Below are positions 8,826 to 18,500 of a stretch of DNA of 64,000 nucleotides, piece by piece. Numbering within the stretch: the first letter of the stretch is position 1; each line of letters begins with the position of its first letter. Source of the stretch: Candidatus Electryonea clarkiae. GTDB lineage: Bacteria; Electryoneota; Electryoneia; Electryoneales; Electryoneaceae. A model generated the notes under the pieces. The model worked only from the letters and a program-made list of their open reading frames with translations, did no database searches and was not told the origin of the DNA. The translations under genes were made by a program, and so were the position numbers. Location: the NCBI GenBank assembly GCA_030765455.1, contig JAVCCM010000064.1, positions 1 to 64,000 on the forward strand, given 5' to 3'.

Positions 8826-9074
8826 GTATTAAAATGGTATTCTTGAAAGGATAATGGCAAGTCTATTCAGCGAAGAACATCAAATACTGAAGAATTTAAA
8901 CCAGCAGAATAATTATCATTGGTGAATCTAATCAGAACGAAGTGGAACCAACGATTTACAGCGATGCACAGGATTAACAGGATTTATTCTTTGCGCCTTT
9001 GCGTGAGAAAAATATCTGAAAACATAATCACTCAATAAACGAGGTAATCCGTGGATAGATTATCAATTTTGTTA

Positions 9075-9367
9075 AAAATGATCAAGATCACAATTTGAAA
9101 ATCAGACCCGAAGTTCTGTAAAAAGCTGCATCGCAATTTGAGAATCAGATCTGTAGTTCTGTAGAAAAGCTGCAAAGCAGCGAAAGCGTGTAGCCCTTGG
9201 CGTAAGCCATGGGTATGGATTGATACCCTGAATCCTCAAGCCCCAAGGGGGCGAAAGTTGAAATCCAACGGTTGTCTTTCATCCCTGCGGGACTAAAAAG
9301 ATGTTAATCCGAAATCACAGGGCTTACGCCCTGAGCTACATGATTTCGACCTTCCAGGTCTTCTCTC
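9075..9367. repeat. Long direct repeat, copy 1
   Basis: Begins aaaatgatcaagatcacaat and ends with gaccttccaggtcttctctc. It contains several small palindromes (cagggcttacgccctg, gtccctgcgggac-like, ccatggg). Compared with copy 2 it carries an extra internal duplication of about 44 bases (gttctgta...aagctgca twice), which explains the length difference. Confidence 0.75.
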
Positions 9368-9410
9368 AATTGGAGTATTCCGGGTGGTATTCCAGGGTCA
9401 GTTCTGTGGG

Positions 9411-9457
9411 GGTATTCCGGGGACAGGGGATTCCGGGGACAGGGGGTATTTCGGGGA
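9411..9457. repeat. Short tandem units ttccggggacaggg
   Basis: Two near-perfect units plus degenerate flanking ones, lying between the two long direct repeats. Such ccggggacag motifs are often seen as REP-type elements mobilised by Y1 (RAYT-type) transposases. No transposase is present here. Confidence 0.55.
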
Positions 9458-9471
9458 TACGCTTTTGATAT

Positions 9472-9720
9472 AAAATGATCAAGATCACAATTTGAAAATC
9501 ATACCCGAAGTTCTGTAGATAAGCTGCAAAGCAGCGAAAGCATGTAGCTCTTGGCGTAAGCCATGGGTTTGGATTGATATGCTGAATCCTCAAGCCCCAA
9601 CGGGGCGAAAGTTGAAGTTCACCGGATTTCTTGCGTCCCTGCGGGACTAAAAAGATGTTAATCTGAAATCACAGGGCTTACGCCCTGAGCTACATGATTT
9701 CGACCTTCCAGGTCTTCTTT
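9472..9720. repeat. Long direct repeat, copy 2
   Basis: Same order of blocks as 9075-9367 (atcaagatcacaatttgaaa, gcgtaagccatggg, cctcaagcccca, tgcgggactaaaaagatgtt, cagggcttacgccctgagct). It lacks the 44-base internal duplication. A further partial copy of its right end follows at 9733-9760. Confidence 0.75.
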
Positions 9721-9815
9721 CACCTGAATCCTATGATTTCGACCTCCCATGTCTTCTCTTACTTGAATGCTGAGGACTAATTATTTAGAATCCATAAAAT
9801 TTCATCATTCTATAT

Positions 9816-11105
9816 TTATCTTATTAATATTACCTTCCTAATCTCGTTCATCTTACCCTGTACTTCAGCCTGGACAAAATAGATCCCGCTTGAAAGGTTC
9901 CCGGTATTCAGGGTCAGGTGATGAGTTCCGGCAGGATAATTACCGTTAACAAGAGTCCTGATATTTCGTCCATTAATATTGAAAATGTGTACCAGGAGTT
10001 CTGCGGACTCAGGCAGTTCAACGGTCACAGTAAATTCAGGATTAAAAGGATTGGGATAAACAGAATGAAGCTTGTATCCGTTTAGAAGCTCTAAGGGATT
10101 TGCTGAAACTTTGTCTTCCGCCGATGCCCACATAACGGAATCAAGAAAAGTCAGGGATGCAGGGTAACGTTGCGGCAGGTCACGATGGTGGTCTCGTCCC
10201 GGAAAGACTCTCATTGTATAAGGAATCTCGTAAGCGTCAAGTGTATCGGCAAATGCCCGGTTAATTATCGGAAAAGCTTCACCATCTAATGCATCGATAT
10301 AAATGGCAATACTGTCCTCGTCATCAAGCTGAGTAGCAAGCCAGGCGGGATCTTCATGTATCCAAAGATCAAAAACCTCATCCACAATATTGCCCTCATC
10401 GTCAACAGGGAGGTCAAGGTTGTAGGGTGGATTATCAAGGTTCGGGGAGAATGCCGCGGCCATGCTATATATGACTGTAGAATATCCCCCTGCATCCGGG
10501 CTAAATGGACCGGATCCGCCGTGCTCATTCAGCATATCGGGGATGTAATAGGTCTGAACAGTATAAGTGCTATGCACCACACCGGAAAACGAAACGACTC
10601 CGCAATAAATATCAGTGTGTTTCAAGGCAATCATCATCGCGCCGTATCCACCCATGGAATGTCCCATGATGCAGCGTTTATCACGTTCAGGCGAGGCGTT
10701 GTAGTTCGACTCGATGAACTCTACGAGGTCACTAACTACATAATCCTCGAACTGCCCGTTCAACTCGGAGTTGGACCACCATGACATACCGGAATAGGGT
10801 CCATAAAAACCGTTCGGTCTCACCACGATTACCGGTTCGATCTCGATACTGATGAGGCTGTCAAGAGCGGCAACGATTTCGGAATAGTAGGTATAATTTA
10901 CACCACCACCATGAAGAAGGTAAATTACCGGGTAGAGGATTCTTGTACTGTCGGGCTCATAATCTTCAGGAACATATACGTTTACGTCCTGAGTTCTTTC
11001 CAATGATTCGCTGTAGAACTGTTCATGGATTACAGTCCCCTGCCCGAATGCGAGTGAGGAAATCACGAAACAAAAAATCAAACCAGTTACTTGAAAAACT
11101 TTCAT
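9816..11105 (-). CDS. Secreted esterase (esterase D-like alpha/beta hydrolase) with T9SS sorting domain
   Basis: A 429-residue exported hydrolase. The start is the ATG at 11105, preceded by aggag; the frame stays open upstream to 11165 but has no ribosome binding site there. The signal peptide ends near AFG. The catalytic domain has LLHGGG (63-68, oxyanion hole region), the nucleophile elbow GHSMGG (148-153, Ser150) and a late His (GRDHH, His306 or 307). The order matches the putative-esterase family that includes S-formylglutathione hydrolases and feruloyl/xylan esterases. The substrate cannot be named. A linker leads to the sorting domain (YPNPFNP about 350-356), ending in KVILIR. It is the only enzyme among the neighbours with an intact classical triad pattern. 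Confidence 0.85.
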   Translation of the reverse strand: MKVFQVTGLIFCFVISSLAFGQGTVIHEQFYSESLERTQDVNVYVPEDYEPDSTRILYPVIYLLHGGGVNYTYYSEIVAALDSLISIEIEPVIVVRPNGFYGPYSGMSWWSNSELNGQFEDYVVSDLVEFIESNYNASPERDKRCIMGHSMGGYGAMMIALKHTDIYCGVVSFSGVVHSTYTVQTYYIPDMLNEHGGSGPFSPDAGGYSTVIYSMAAAFSPNLDNPPYNLDLPVDDEGNIVDEVFDLWIHEDPAWLATQLDDEDSIAIYIDALDGEAFPIINRAFADTLDAYEIPYTMRVFPGRDHHRDLPQRYPASLTFLDSVMWASAEDKVSANPLELLNGYKLHSVYPNPFNPEFTVTVELPESAELLVHIFNINGRNIRTLVNGNYPAGTHHLTLNTGNLSSGIYFVQAEVQGKMNEIRKVILIR

Positions 11106-11179
11106 GTCAATTCTCCTACCGGCTCCCGGTTTCCAATTGAATACCAGTGATAGCAGATTGACCAAATATAAGGCAATCC

Positions 11180-11248
11180 CTATTTCAGCAACACCACCTT
11201 TTTAATTTCGTTAAGCTTTCCCGGCACAAGGGCGAGGTGAAGTAGAAT
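11180..11248 (-). pseudogene. Remnant of a T9SS sorting domain
   Basis: The minus strand reads LVPGKLNEIKKVVLLK-stop, the typical last residues of the sorting domains in this window (VPGKMNEVRKVVLMR). Immediately upstream the FYFTSP bases fit GIYFIHAS only in another frame, so there is a frameshift. No body gene is attached; the preceding gene (11415-12575) ends 165 bases earlier with its own stop. It is the scar of a lost surface-protein gene or of a recombination event. Confidence 0.7.
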
Positions 11249-11414
11249 CTTAAAATTCATTGTTATGGGATTTTCTATTTTAATTGTCTATTCATCAGAA
11301 AATAAGCATATCAGCGACATATTCCTGTATAGTGTGAATCTATATTATACCTGTTGATGATACTTTCGCATTTGTCGTCGCAATTCATACAATATTATAA
11401 AAAGCGCTTCACAA

Positions 11415-12575
11415 TCAAAATCCTTCTCTAACGATACGAAAACCGATATCGCTTGTGCGCCAGCGAGACGTTGTTGGGCTACTTGTGCGATTTGCTGAAC
11501 GGAGTTCCAAGGGGTATTCATACCAACTGCCACCTCGAACCACGCGTCTGGAACCCGTATCGTTTCCTTCTGGATCAATCAAAGGACTTGTTTCGTAATA
11601 GTCACTGTCAAACCAATCATCGCACAACTCCCGAACGTTCCCATGCATGTCATACAAGCCCCAGGAATTAGGAATCTTACCACCTACATCATTGGTTTGT
11701 ATTCCATAGCCTGTATCGCTGTTATCCCGAAACCAGGCGTAATCACCCATGTCATCGTAACTGCTCCCCCACCAGAACCAGCTATCGTCATGACCGGAGC
11801 GGCAAGCATATTCCCACTCTGCCTCGGTAGGTAAACGCCACTGGATGCAAAATTCAAGGAGGAATCTGTTCATGATGTCATTATAAGAAATCCATTCTAC
11901 CGGGCGATTTGGATAACCATAGAAAGCGGAAGGATTGTCGCCATTCACAGCTACCCACTCTATTTGCCTTATTTCAAATTTGCCAATCCAGAAGCCCTCT
12001 GATATAGTCACTTGGTGACGAGGAAATTCGTATTCAGAAGCATCACTCTCGTCCTCTTGTGCTCCCATCATAAAAGTGCCGCCCTCTATGAAAACCATCT
12101 CAAGAGGAATCTGATCTTCTCCCAGGTATGCTGTCCATTCATCACCGTGACGTGGATTAATCGGTGGATCGCCTGATTCCCAAGCGGTTGTAAATGACCA
12201 GACCGGACCTTCGGTTTTATTATCGTAATCATCCTTAGCCACGATCTTCCAGTAATAGGTCGTATTGATATTCAGTGTCCCCGGATCAAATGTAGTCTGC
12301 GATTGATTTATAGCAACCAACTCCTCGTTATCAGGTATAGAGTCAGTTCCAAAATAAACGTCATAAGTCAGCGAGTCGCCTTCTGGATCAATGCAAGACC
12401 AACTGAGAGTAGTTGTCAGGGGTACAAGGGTCGTTGCCTTACCCGGGACTGGATTTGATGGTGTCAAGGGCGTGGCATTCGTTGAGCCGATACTATTATC
12501 CTCATCCTTTTCACAACCTGTGAATAATATCGATAGAATAAGTAATCCAATTGATATTCTCATCCTAATTTCCAT
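11415..12575 (-). CDS. FGE/sulfatase-modifying-factor-like lipoprotein with an FN3-like domain
   Basis: The 386-residue product starts with a lipoprotein leader (LLILSILFTGC, lipidated Cys21). An FN3-like module follows (about 38-130: LSWSCIDPEGDSLTYDVYFG...YYWKIVAKD). The FGE-sulfatase domain covers about 155-386: MVFIEGGTFMMGAQEDES, RLPTEAEWEYACRSG, WGLYDMHGNVRELCDDW, RRVVRGGSW and IGFRIVRE. True aerobic formylglycine-generating enzymes need a Cys pair near RxRxA; here that site reads LRSANRTSSP, so sulfatase activation is unlikely. It has no T9SS domain. Only 6 bases separate it from the upstream propeller gene, whose stop codon overlaps its ribosome binding site (gaggtag), so translation is probably coupled. 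Confidence 0.85.
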   Translation of the reverse strand: MEIRMRISIGLLILSILFTGCEKDEDNSIGSTNATPLTPSNPVPGKATTLVPLTTTLSWSCIDPEGDSLTYDVYFGTDSIPDNEELVAINQSQTTFDPGTLNINTTYYWKIVAKDDYDNKTEGPVWSFTTAWESGDPPINPRHGDEWTAYLGEDQIPLEMVFIEGGTFMMGAQEDESDASEYEFPRHQVTISEGFWIGKFEIRQIEWVAVNGDNPSAFYGYPNRPVEWISYNDIMNRFLLEFCIQWRLPTEAEWEYACRSGHDDSWFWWGSSYDDMGDYAWFRDNSDTGYGIQTNDVGGKIPNSWGLYDMHGNVRELCDDWFDSDYYETSPLIDPEGNDTGSRRVVRGGSWYEYPLELRSANRTSSPTTSRWRTSDIGFRIVREGF

Positions 12576-12581
12576 AATAAG

Positions 12582-15359
12582 CTACCTCATTAACACAACC
12601 TTCCTCACCACATTCATCTTCTCCGGCACACTGGCGTGGATGAAGTAGATTCCGCTGGATAATTCTGAACCGTTAAAAGTGAATTTTTTGTATCCGGGTA
12701 GGAAACTCTCGTCTGCAATTACCGCAACCTGTTCTCCGAGGATATTGAATATTCGCACATTCAGCATCGACTGATCAGGCAGAGCAACTACTATTGTCAA
12801 CTCAGGATTGAAAGGGTTGGGATAAACCGCTTCGAGCGCCCATTCTGCCGGGATGCCAGAAAAGGAACGCTCATTGACGGATGTAATGTCCCAGGTTACT
12901 TCAGCTTCATCTGAATGTCCTGATTCTCCTTCATCGTAAACAGCAGTTATAGTGTATATCCATGTATAGGTTTCATACTCGCCGGGATTCGGATCAGCAA
13001 TTGTATCAGTCCAGGTCAATTCCTGGGTGTTTCCGACATGTTCATCGTCACGGTAGATCTTGAAACGAAGCCAGTCATCGAGATGGTCATGCCCCCATGA
13101 CAATGTCACTTCAAGCTTAAGCGTATCGCCCGGGATTAATTCCTGCTCTGCGGTCAAGTCAGTCGGCGGGTCGATAGCCAGAGTTAACACATCCTCCTGT
13201 ATATTCGGAACAATACGCAATCCCTGGCGGGAAAGACCGATTACACCTGTAAAAGTACCCCAGTCATTGGCTGAGAATTCCGTCAAATCAATTCCGGTAT
13301 TTTCGATTATTCGTATTTCGCACTGCCCGCTGCCATCATCCACGACCAATGTATAGTCACCTTCACCTGGAGGATCACGGTTGATCTGACCGCTTATCTG
13401 TCCCCAGGTTCCTTCACGTTGAGTGGCGCCTGCCATATCACCGGTGGATTCCACTAATGGCTCAGGCATGGGATGGTCATTTCCGACAACCTCCAGCTCG
13501 AAATCTGTGATTCGTGTAACATCATCTACTTCAACCAGGAATCCGACTATGTTGATTTCATCGCCACGGTTGACGTTGTTCTCCGGATCCCAGGGATTGC
13601 CATCATAAATTTGTACTCCCCAGCCCGTTTCGTCCTGGATGAACATCTCTGTAATTTCGGTGTCGGTTACGTTCGTGCCCTGTGTTACGATACCGGTTGT
13701 CCGCACCCAGGTATCTACGTCCTGTTCTGTTTGAAGCTGCTGAATATTCAGTTCAAATATCGGGGTTAACTCAAAATCCTGGTCATTACCACCGAGATGG
13801 ATTAATACCTCTTCAGTGTCCGAGGGTACATAACTTTCATGAGTAGCTCTAACAAAGTATATTACATCGACGAGCAGAGAATCTTTACGGTATAGACCTT
13901 CATCGTCAGTATCTATTTCGGCAAATCTTTCGCCTGTTTCAGAATTTGTTATTGTTACAGTTGCGCCCGTTATGGATTCATTTGTCATATCATCGGTAAC
14001 TTCGCCGGTGATGTGACTTGTCAGGATTTCTATGGCAAAATTTCGCTCGTTTGCCCCCTCTTCAACCTCAACGTCCTCCTGCTCGAAATCGAAATATCCT
14101 TCCGTCACAATCGTGACAGTGTAAACACCGCTGTAAAAATCTTCTGTCCCATAGATGCCGTCAGCATCAGTTGTGTCTGTGAAGAGTCCGAATGATATAA
14201 CTGCGCCTTCTACCGGTTCACCGGTAGCAGAATCGGTAACAGTTCCACTGAGTGAAGCATCGGGTATGAGATGCTCCCACCAGATAATCTCGTCCATGTT
14301 AGTAGCAGTCGCGATAACATCCAAATCATCATCACCGTCGAGGTCGGAGGCGATCACCCATGAAGCACCGGTAACGTTTCCGTTGAGTGTATATTGTGTA
14401 AAATTTTCTTCTCCGTCATTAGCCCACCAGGCAACATCAGCCGCCTGGTACGCAGCCCCGAGGACGTCCATATCACCATCATCATCAAGATCAGCAGCAT
14501 GAACATTATATGCACCGTCGAAATTGCCATTGATAATATTCTGGGTAAAAACCTCTTCACCGTTATTTTCCCACCAGGTTATATCATCGCTGACAGTCGC
14601 TGCACCAAGAACGTCCATATCACCATCGCTGTCCAGATCCGCAGCAAAGACCGAACGCGCCTGCATAAAATTCGTTGCTACAGTGTGAATAGTGAAATTC
14701 AGATCACCGTCGTTCTCCCACCAGTTTATCGAGTTAGTTCCTTGAGAAGCGCTGAGAATATCGACGTCGTCATCACTGTCAACATCGGCGGCAAAAACAC
14801 TTAGAGGACCGGTGGTGGTGCCTACCGTGTGCTGTTCAAAAGTTCCTGTTCCATCATTTGTCCAAAGGATTACCGCATTTCCCTGGTTGGAAGCAACTAT
14901 TATATCCACGTCATCGTCACCGTCTATATCGGTGGTATAAAGACCATGGGGACTGGGAACTGTTGTTGTGATGAGATGTAGTTCAAATTCCTGGTCACCA
15001 TCGTTCTCAAACCAGCCAACAGTGCTGTCGCTGTAGGCGGTGGAGATCAGGTCAATATCATCGTCCCCGTCAAGATCGGCAGCGCTGGCAGTCAATGCCC
15101 CGGGATAATCCTCGTCAACAACATGGTCTGTGAATTCATCATCTCCGTCGTTCTCGAACCATATAAGGTCACTTGCGCTATAGAATGCAGCGACCAGGTC
15201 AAGATCACCATCACTGTCAATGTCGGAAGCAAAGACACACCGTGGACCAACATATTCATCATTGACAGTATGTTCGGTGAATTCTATTTGCGCGAAGAGT
15301 ATAACGGGTAAAAGAAAAACAATAATGAGCGAGTAAGTAATTTTCAGGTGAACTTTCAT
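12582..15359 (-). CDS. Seven-repeat FG-GAP propeller surface protein, two CarboxypepD-type domains, T9SS
   Basis: 925 residues from the ATG at 15359 (ggagg, 8-base spacing; the longer frame to 15389 has no better signal). Signal peptide MKVHLKITYSLIIVFLLPVI, cleaved near FAQ. The head (about 25-370) has seven DxDxDxDxD loops, each followed by a W-[WF/T]-ENDG-like strand, consistent with a seven-bladed calcium-binding propeller. Two carboxypeptidase-regulatory-like domains follow (about 370-530), then two OB-like modules (about 540-735), an FN3-like module with SWGHDHLDDWLRFKIYRD, and the sorting domain (YPNPFNPE...KVVLMR). It has the shortest stalk among the OB-type members. Likely exported by T9SS and anchored or released at the surface; ligand unknown. 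Confidence 0.85.
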   Translation of the reverse strand: MKVHLKITYSLIIVFLLPVILFAQIEFTEHTVNDEYVGPRCVFASDIDSDGDLDLVAAFYSASDLIWFENDGDDEFTDHVVDEDYPGALTASAADLDGDDDIDLISTAYSDSTVGWFENDGDQEFELHLITTTVPSPHGLYTTDIDGDDDVDIIVASNQGNAVILWTNDGTGTFEQHTVGTTTGPLSVFAADVDSDDDVDILSASQGTNSINWWENDGDLNFTIHTVATNFMQARSVFAADLDSDGDMDVLGAATVSDDITWWENNGEEVFTQNIINGNFDGAYNVHAADLDDDGDMDVLGAAYQAADVAWWANDGEENFTQYTLNGNVTGASWVIASDLDGDDDLDVIATATNMDEIIWWEHLIPDASLSGTVTDSATGEPVEGAVISFGLFTDTTDADGIYGTEDFYSGVYTVTIVTEGYFDFEQEDVEVEEGANERNFAIEILTSHITGEVTDDMTNESITGATVTITNSETGERFAEIDTDDEGLYRKDSLLVDVIYFVRATHESYVPSDTEEVLIHLGGNDQDFELTPIFELNIQQLQTEQDVDTWVRTTGIVTQGTNVTDTEITEMFIQDETGWGVQIYDGNPWDPENNVNRGDEINIVGFLVEVDDVTRITDFELEVVGNDHPMPEPLVESTGDMAGATQREGTWGQISGQINRDPPGEGDYTLVVDDGSGQCEIRIIENTGIDLTEFSANDWGTFTGVIGLSRQGLRIVPNIQEDVLTLAIDPPTDLTAEQELIPGDTLKLEVTLSWGHDHLDDWLRFKIYRDDEHVGNTQELTWTDTIADPNPGEYETYTWIYTITAVYDEGESGHSDEAEVTWDITSVNERSFSGIPAEWALEAVYPNPFNPELTIVVALPDQSMLNVRIFNILGEQVAVIADESFLPGYKKFTFNGSELSSGIYFIHASVPEKMNVVRKVVLMR

Positions 15360-15544
15360 TTGACGAACCTCCGCTTTTAGAAAATCCAATTTTTAATGCA
15401 AATATATGAGAATATCTCGATATCCAATATATAAAAGATCAGTGTCATCTATCATCTTTTAATACGGTTTTTTCTTTTTCTTCCACATTTATCATTGCTG
15501 CCGACCAAAAGCGATTGACAATGCAAAATATTTCCTTTTTAGAG

Positions 15545-18500
15545 TCATCTCATCAAAACAACCTTCCTCACTTCGTTCATTTTGCCCGGCACACTTGTAT
15601 GGATGAAATAGATACCACTGGAAAGCTCTGAAGCATCGAAGGCGAAATGTTTGTATCCAGGTGAATAGTTACCATTTGCGAGTTCTGCCACCTGTTTCCC
15701 AAGGATACTATATATTCGGACATCAAGCTCCGATTTAAATGGAAGACCGATTATTATTGACAGTTCGGGATTGAACGGGTTGGGATATACTGCCTCCAGT
15801 GCCCATTTTGTTGGAATACCAGAGAACGGACGTTCAATTATAAAACCAGGATTAGGAGGAACAACAACTTCAATCGGTCCTGCTGTTTCAGTTTCGCCTT
15901 CATCATAACTTGCACTCACTTCATAAATCCAAACTAATTCTTCCCTTTCGTAATCAATGGTGATTGTATCAATCCAAGTATTTTGCTGTGTTCTCGTAAT
16001 TTCTTCCTCATCCCTGTAGATAATAAACTCAATCCAGCCATCCAGATGATCATGAGACCAGAAAAGTGTGACCGCAAAGCTTTCATAAGTATCATCTACC
16101 CACTCAACATCCGCATAAAGGTCAGTAGGTGGATAGATATGAATTTGCTCTACATCTTCCTGTATGTTTGGAATAATTCTGACACCCTGGCGCGACAGGC
16201 TGATAACACCAGTAAACCTTGCCCAATCGTCAGCAATTAATTCTGTTAAATCTATACTTGTAGTTTCGATGATTCTTATCTGGCATTGACCTGTCCCATC
16301 ATCTACAATCAGGGAATAACTTCCTTCATCAGGTGGATCTTGGTCAATCATTCCACCTATCTGAGCCCAGGTACCTTCACGCTGTTCAAGACGAGCCATG
16401 TCACCTGTATATTCCTCCAGTGGTTCTGGAAGAGGATTATTATTGCCTGTCACCTCCAATTCGAAGCTGGTGATACGGGTGATTTCCTCGACTTCTATGA
16501 GGTATCCGGTGACATTGATTTCATCACCGCGGTTTATATTATTTTCAGGATCCCAGGCATCATCACTCCAGATCTGGATTCCCCAGTTTGTGTCGTCCTG
16601 GATGTAGATATTGGTATGTTCTGTGTCTGTGGTGTTCGTGCCCTGGGTGACAATTCCGGTGGTGCTCACCCATGTTTCAAGCTCCTGCTCTGTTTGTAGT
16701 TGAGCTATACCTCGCTCAAAGATAGGTGTGAGCTCAATATCCTGTTCGTTATCCTGATTCCAGCGGATAAGGACTTCTTCAGTATCTGATCGTGCATATC
16801 CCTCTAATTCTGCAAATACCAGGTACCTGACTCCGTCATGAAGCGCTTCAGCAGTGTACACACCATCCTCATCAGTTTGCACTTCACGATAGATATCACC
16901 TGTTTCCGGGTCAATCACAGTGATTGTTGCTTCAAAGAGTAGTTCCTCGGTTATCTCGTCTGATACAACTCCTGTCAAATCACCAGACAGGATATCAATC
17001 GAAAAATCTATCTCGTTTTCCCGCTCTTCAACCTCGATATCGTCTGTGAACTCAAAATAACCGTCAGTGGTTATTGTTACAGGGTATTCCCCGGCTTCAA
17101 CGTCTTCGATAGAATAATCCCCGTTTTCGTCTGAAACAGCCGTATAAACAAAATCACCGAAAACAATTTCAGCATCCTCGACAGCCGCTTCCGTTTCGGA
17201 ATCGGTTATGGTTCCGGTAATCGTAGCGAGGGGAATCAGCTCGAATTCGAAGACGTTTTCACCCGGTTCGACTTCGACTTGTTCGCTGAAAATGTAATAA
17301 TGGTCGGCGCTGATAACTACGAGGCGTTCACCCTGCTCTTGTGGAGGGACTTCCCAGTCACCGTTTTCGTCAGTGGTTGTTTCATCATTACCGAAACGGA
17401 TTTCAGCATCTTCGACAGGATCGCCGGTGTCAATGTCAGTGACTGTTCCGGATACAGTGGAAAGCGGGAATAATTCCATATCAAGGGTATTCTCACCTGC
17501 TTCTATTTCGATCTCTTCAACATGACGTGAATAATCCGTGTGTGTGACAATAACTGTCCGTTCACCCGACAAAACATCATCAATAAAATAGTTGCCGTTT
17601 GCATCAGTCGTGTCACGTACAGCGCCGGCGCGTACTATCGCATCTTCCACCAGATCGCCAGTCTCGCCATCGGAAACAGTACCCTCCAAAGAGGCATCCG
17701 GGACTGGGTCGAGGTTGCTTTCAAACCATGCGATCCTCGCGCCTTCATAAGCCGCCCCGAATACGTCAAGATCGCCATCGCTGTCAACATCAGCAGTATG
17801 CATATAAATAGCGCCGTTCCAATTTTCAGCGACAGTCCTCTGTGTGAAATCTCCCTCGCCATCATTTTCCCAGTAGTATATCGCCCGAGTGCTTCTTGCG
17901 GCGGCTAAAACATCCATATCGCCATCCAGGTCGATATCATCGGCGTAAACGTTCCAGACATTGTCGAAATCTCCGGTCAGATTGTGTTGTGTAAAGTTCT
18001 CGTCGCCATCGTTTTCCCACCAGTCAACATCGTCGGCTGTATAAGCGCAGGTAATGACATCGGTGTCGCCGTCATCATCAAGATCTGCTGCATAAACTCC
18101 TTTTGCGCCGCTGTAATCCGTGACGATTGTATGCTCGGTAAAGTCCTGGTCACCGTCATTTTCGAACCATGAGATATAATGACCATGCCATCCGGCGGCG
18201 AGCACATCAATATCGCCATCCCCGTCAACATCCTCCGTGTCCAGTATCTTGGGACCGTTGAAATTGTCGTCTATGGTATGCATCTCAAAATCCTGGTTGC
18301 CGTCGTTCTCCCACCATGCGATATCATCGGCATCGGCAGCCGCACCGACGAGGTCAATATCACCATCAAGATCGAGGTCAACTCCATTTACACAACACGC
18401 ACCGTCAAAATTACCGTTGACTACATGAGTTTCGAAGTTCATCTCACCATCATTTTCGCACCAGATGATGTCATCGACTCCGCTTGCCGCACCGATGACA

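Larger units (their letters stand above)
8826..9815. repeat. Intergenic repeat block between rnhC and the esterase gene
   Basis: About 990 bases without a credible gene. Contents: short dispersed motifs (aggattaacaggattta, ctttgcgcctttgcgtgag near 8970-9006), two long imperfect direct repeats (9075-9367 and 9472-9720), a third short partial copy (9733-9760), and a run of ttccggggacaggg units (9411-9457). The short reading frames crossing it translate repeat sequence and show no protein features. Confidence 0.75.

Noticed and set aside
9366..9593. 75-residue minus-strand frame in the repeat block
   Set aside because: It reads through ccggggacag units and the start of the second long repeat; repeat-derived and without protein features.
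11415..12575. Assignment as a genuine formylglycine-generating enzyme
   Set aside because: The site that should carry the catalytic Cys pair reads LRSANRTSSP, and no sulfatase gene is nearby. Only fold-level membership is supported.
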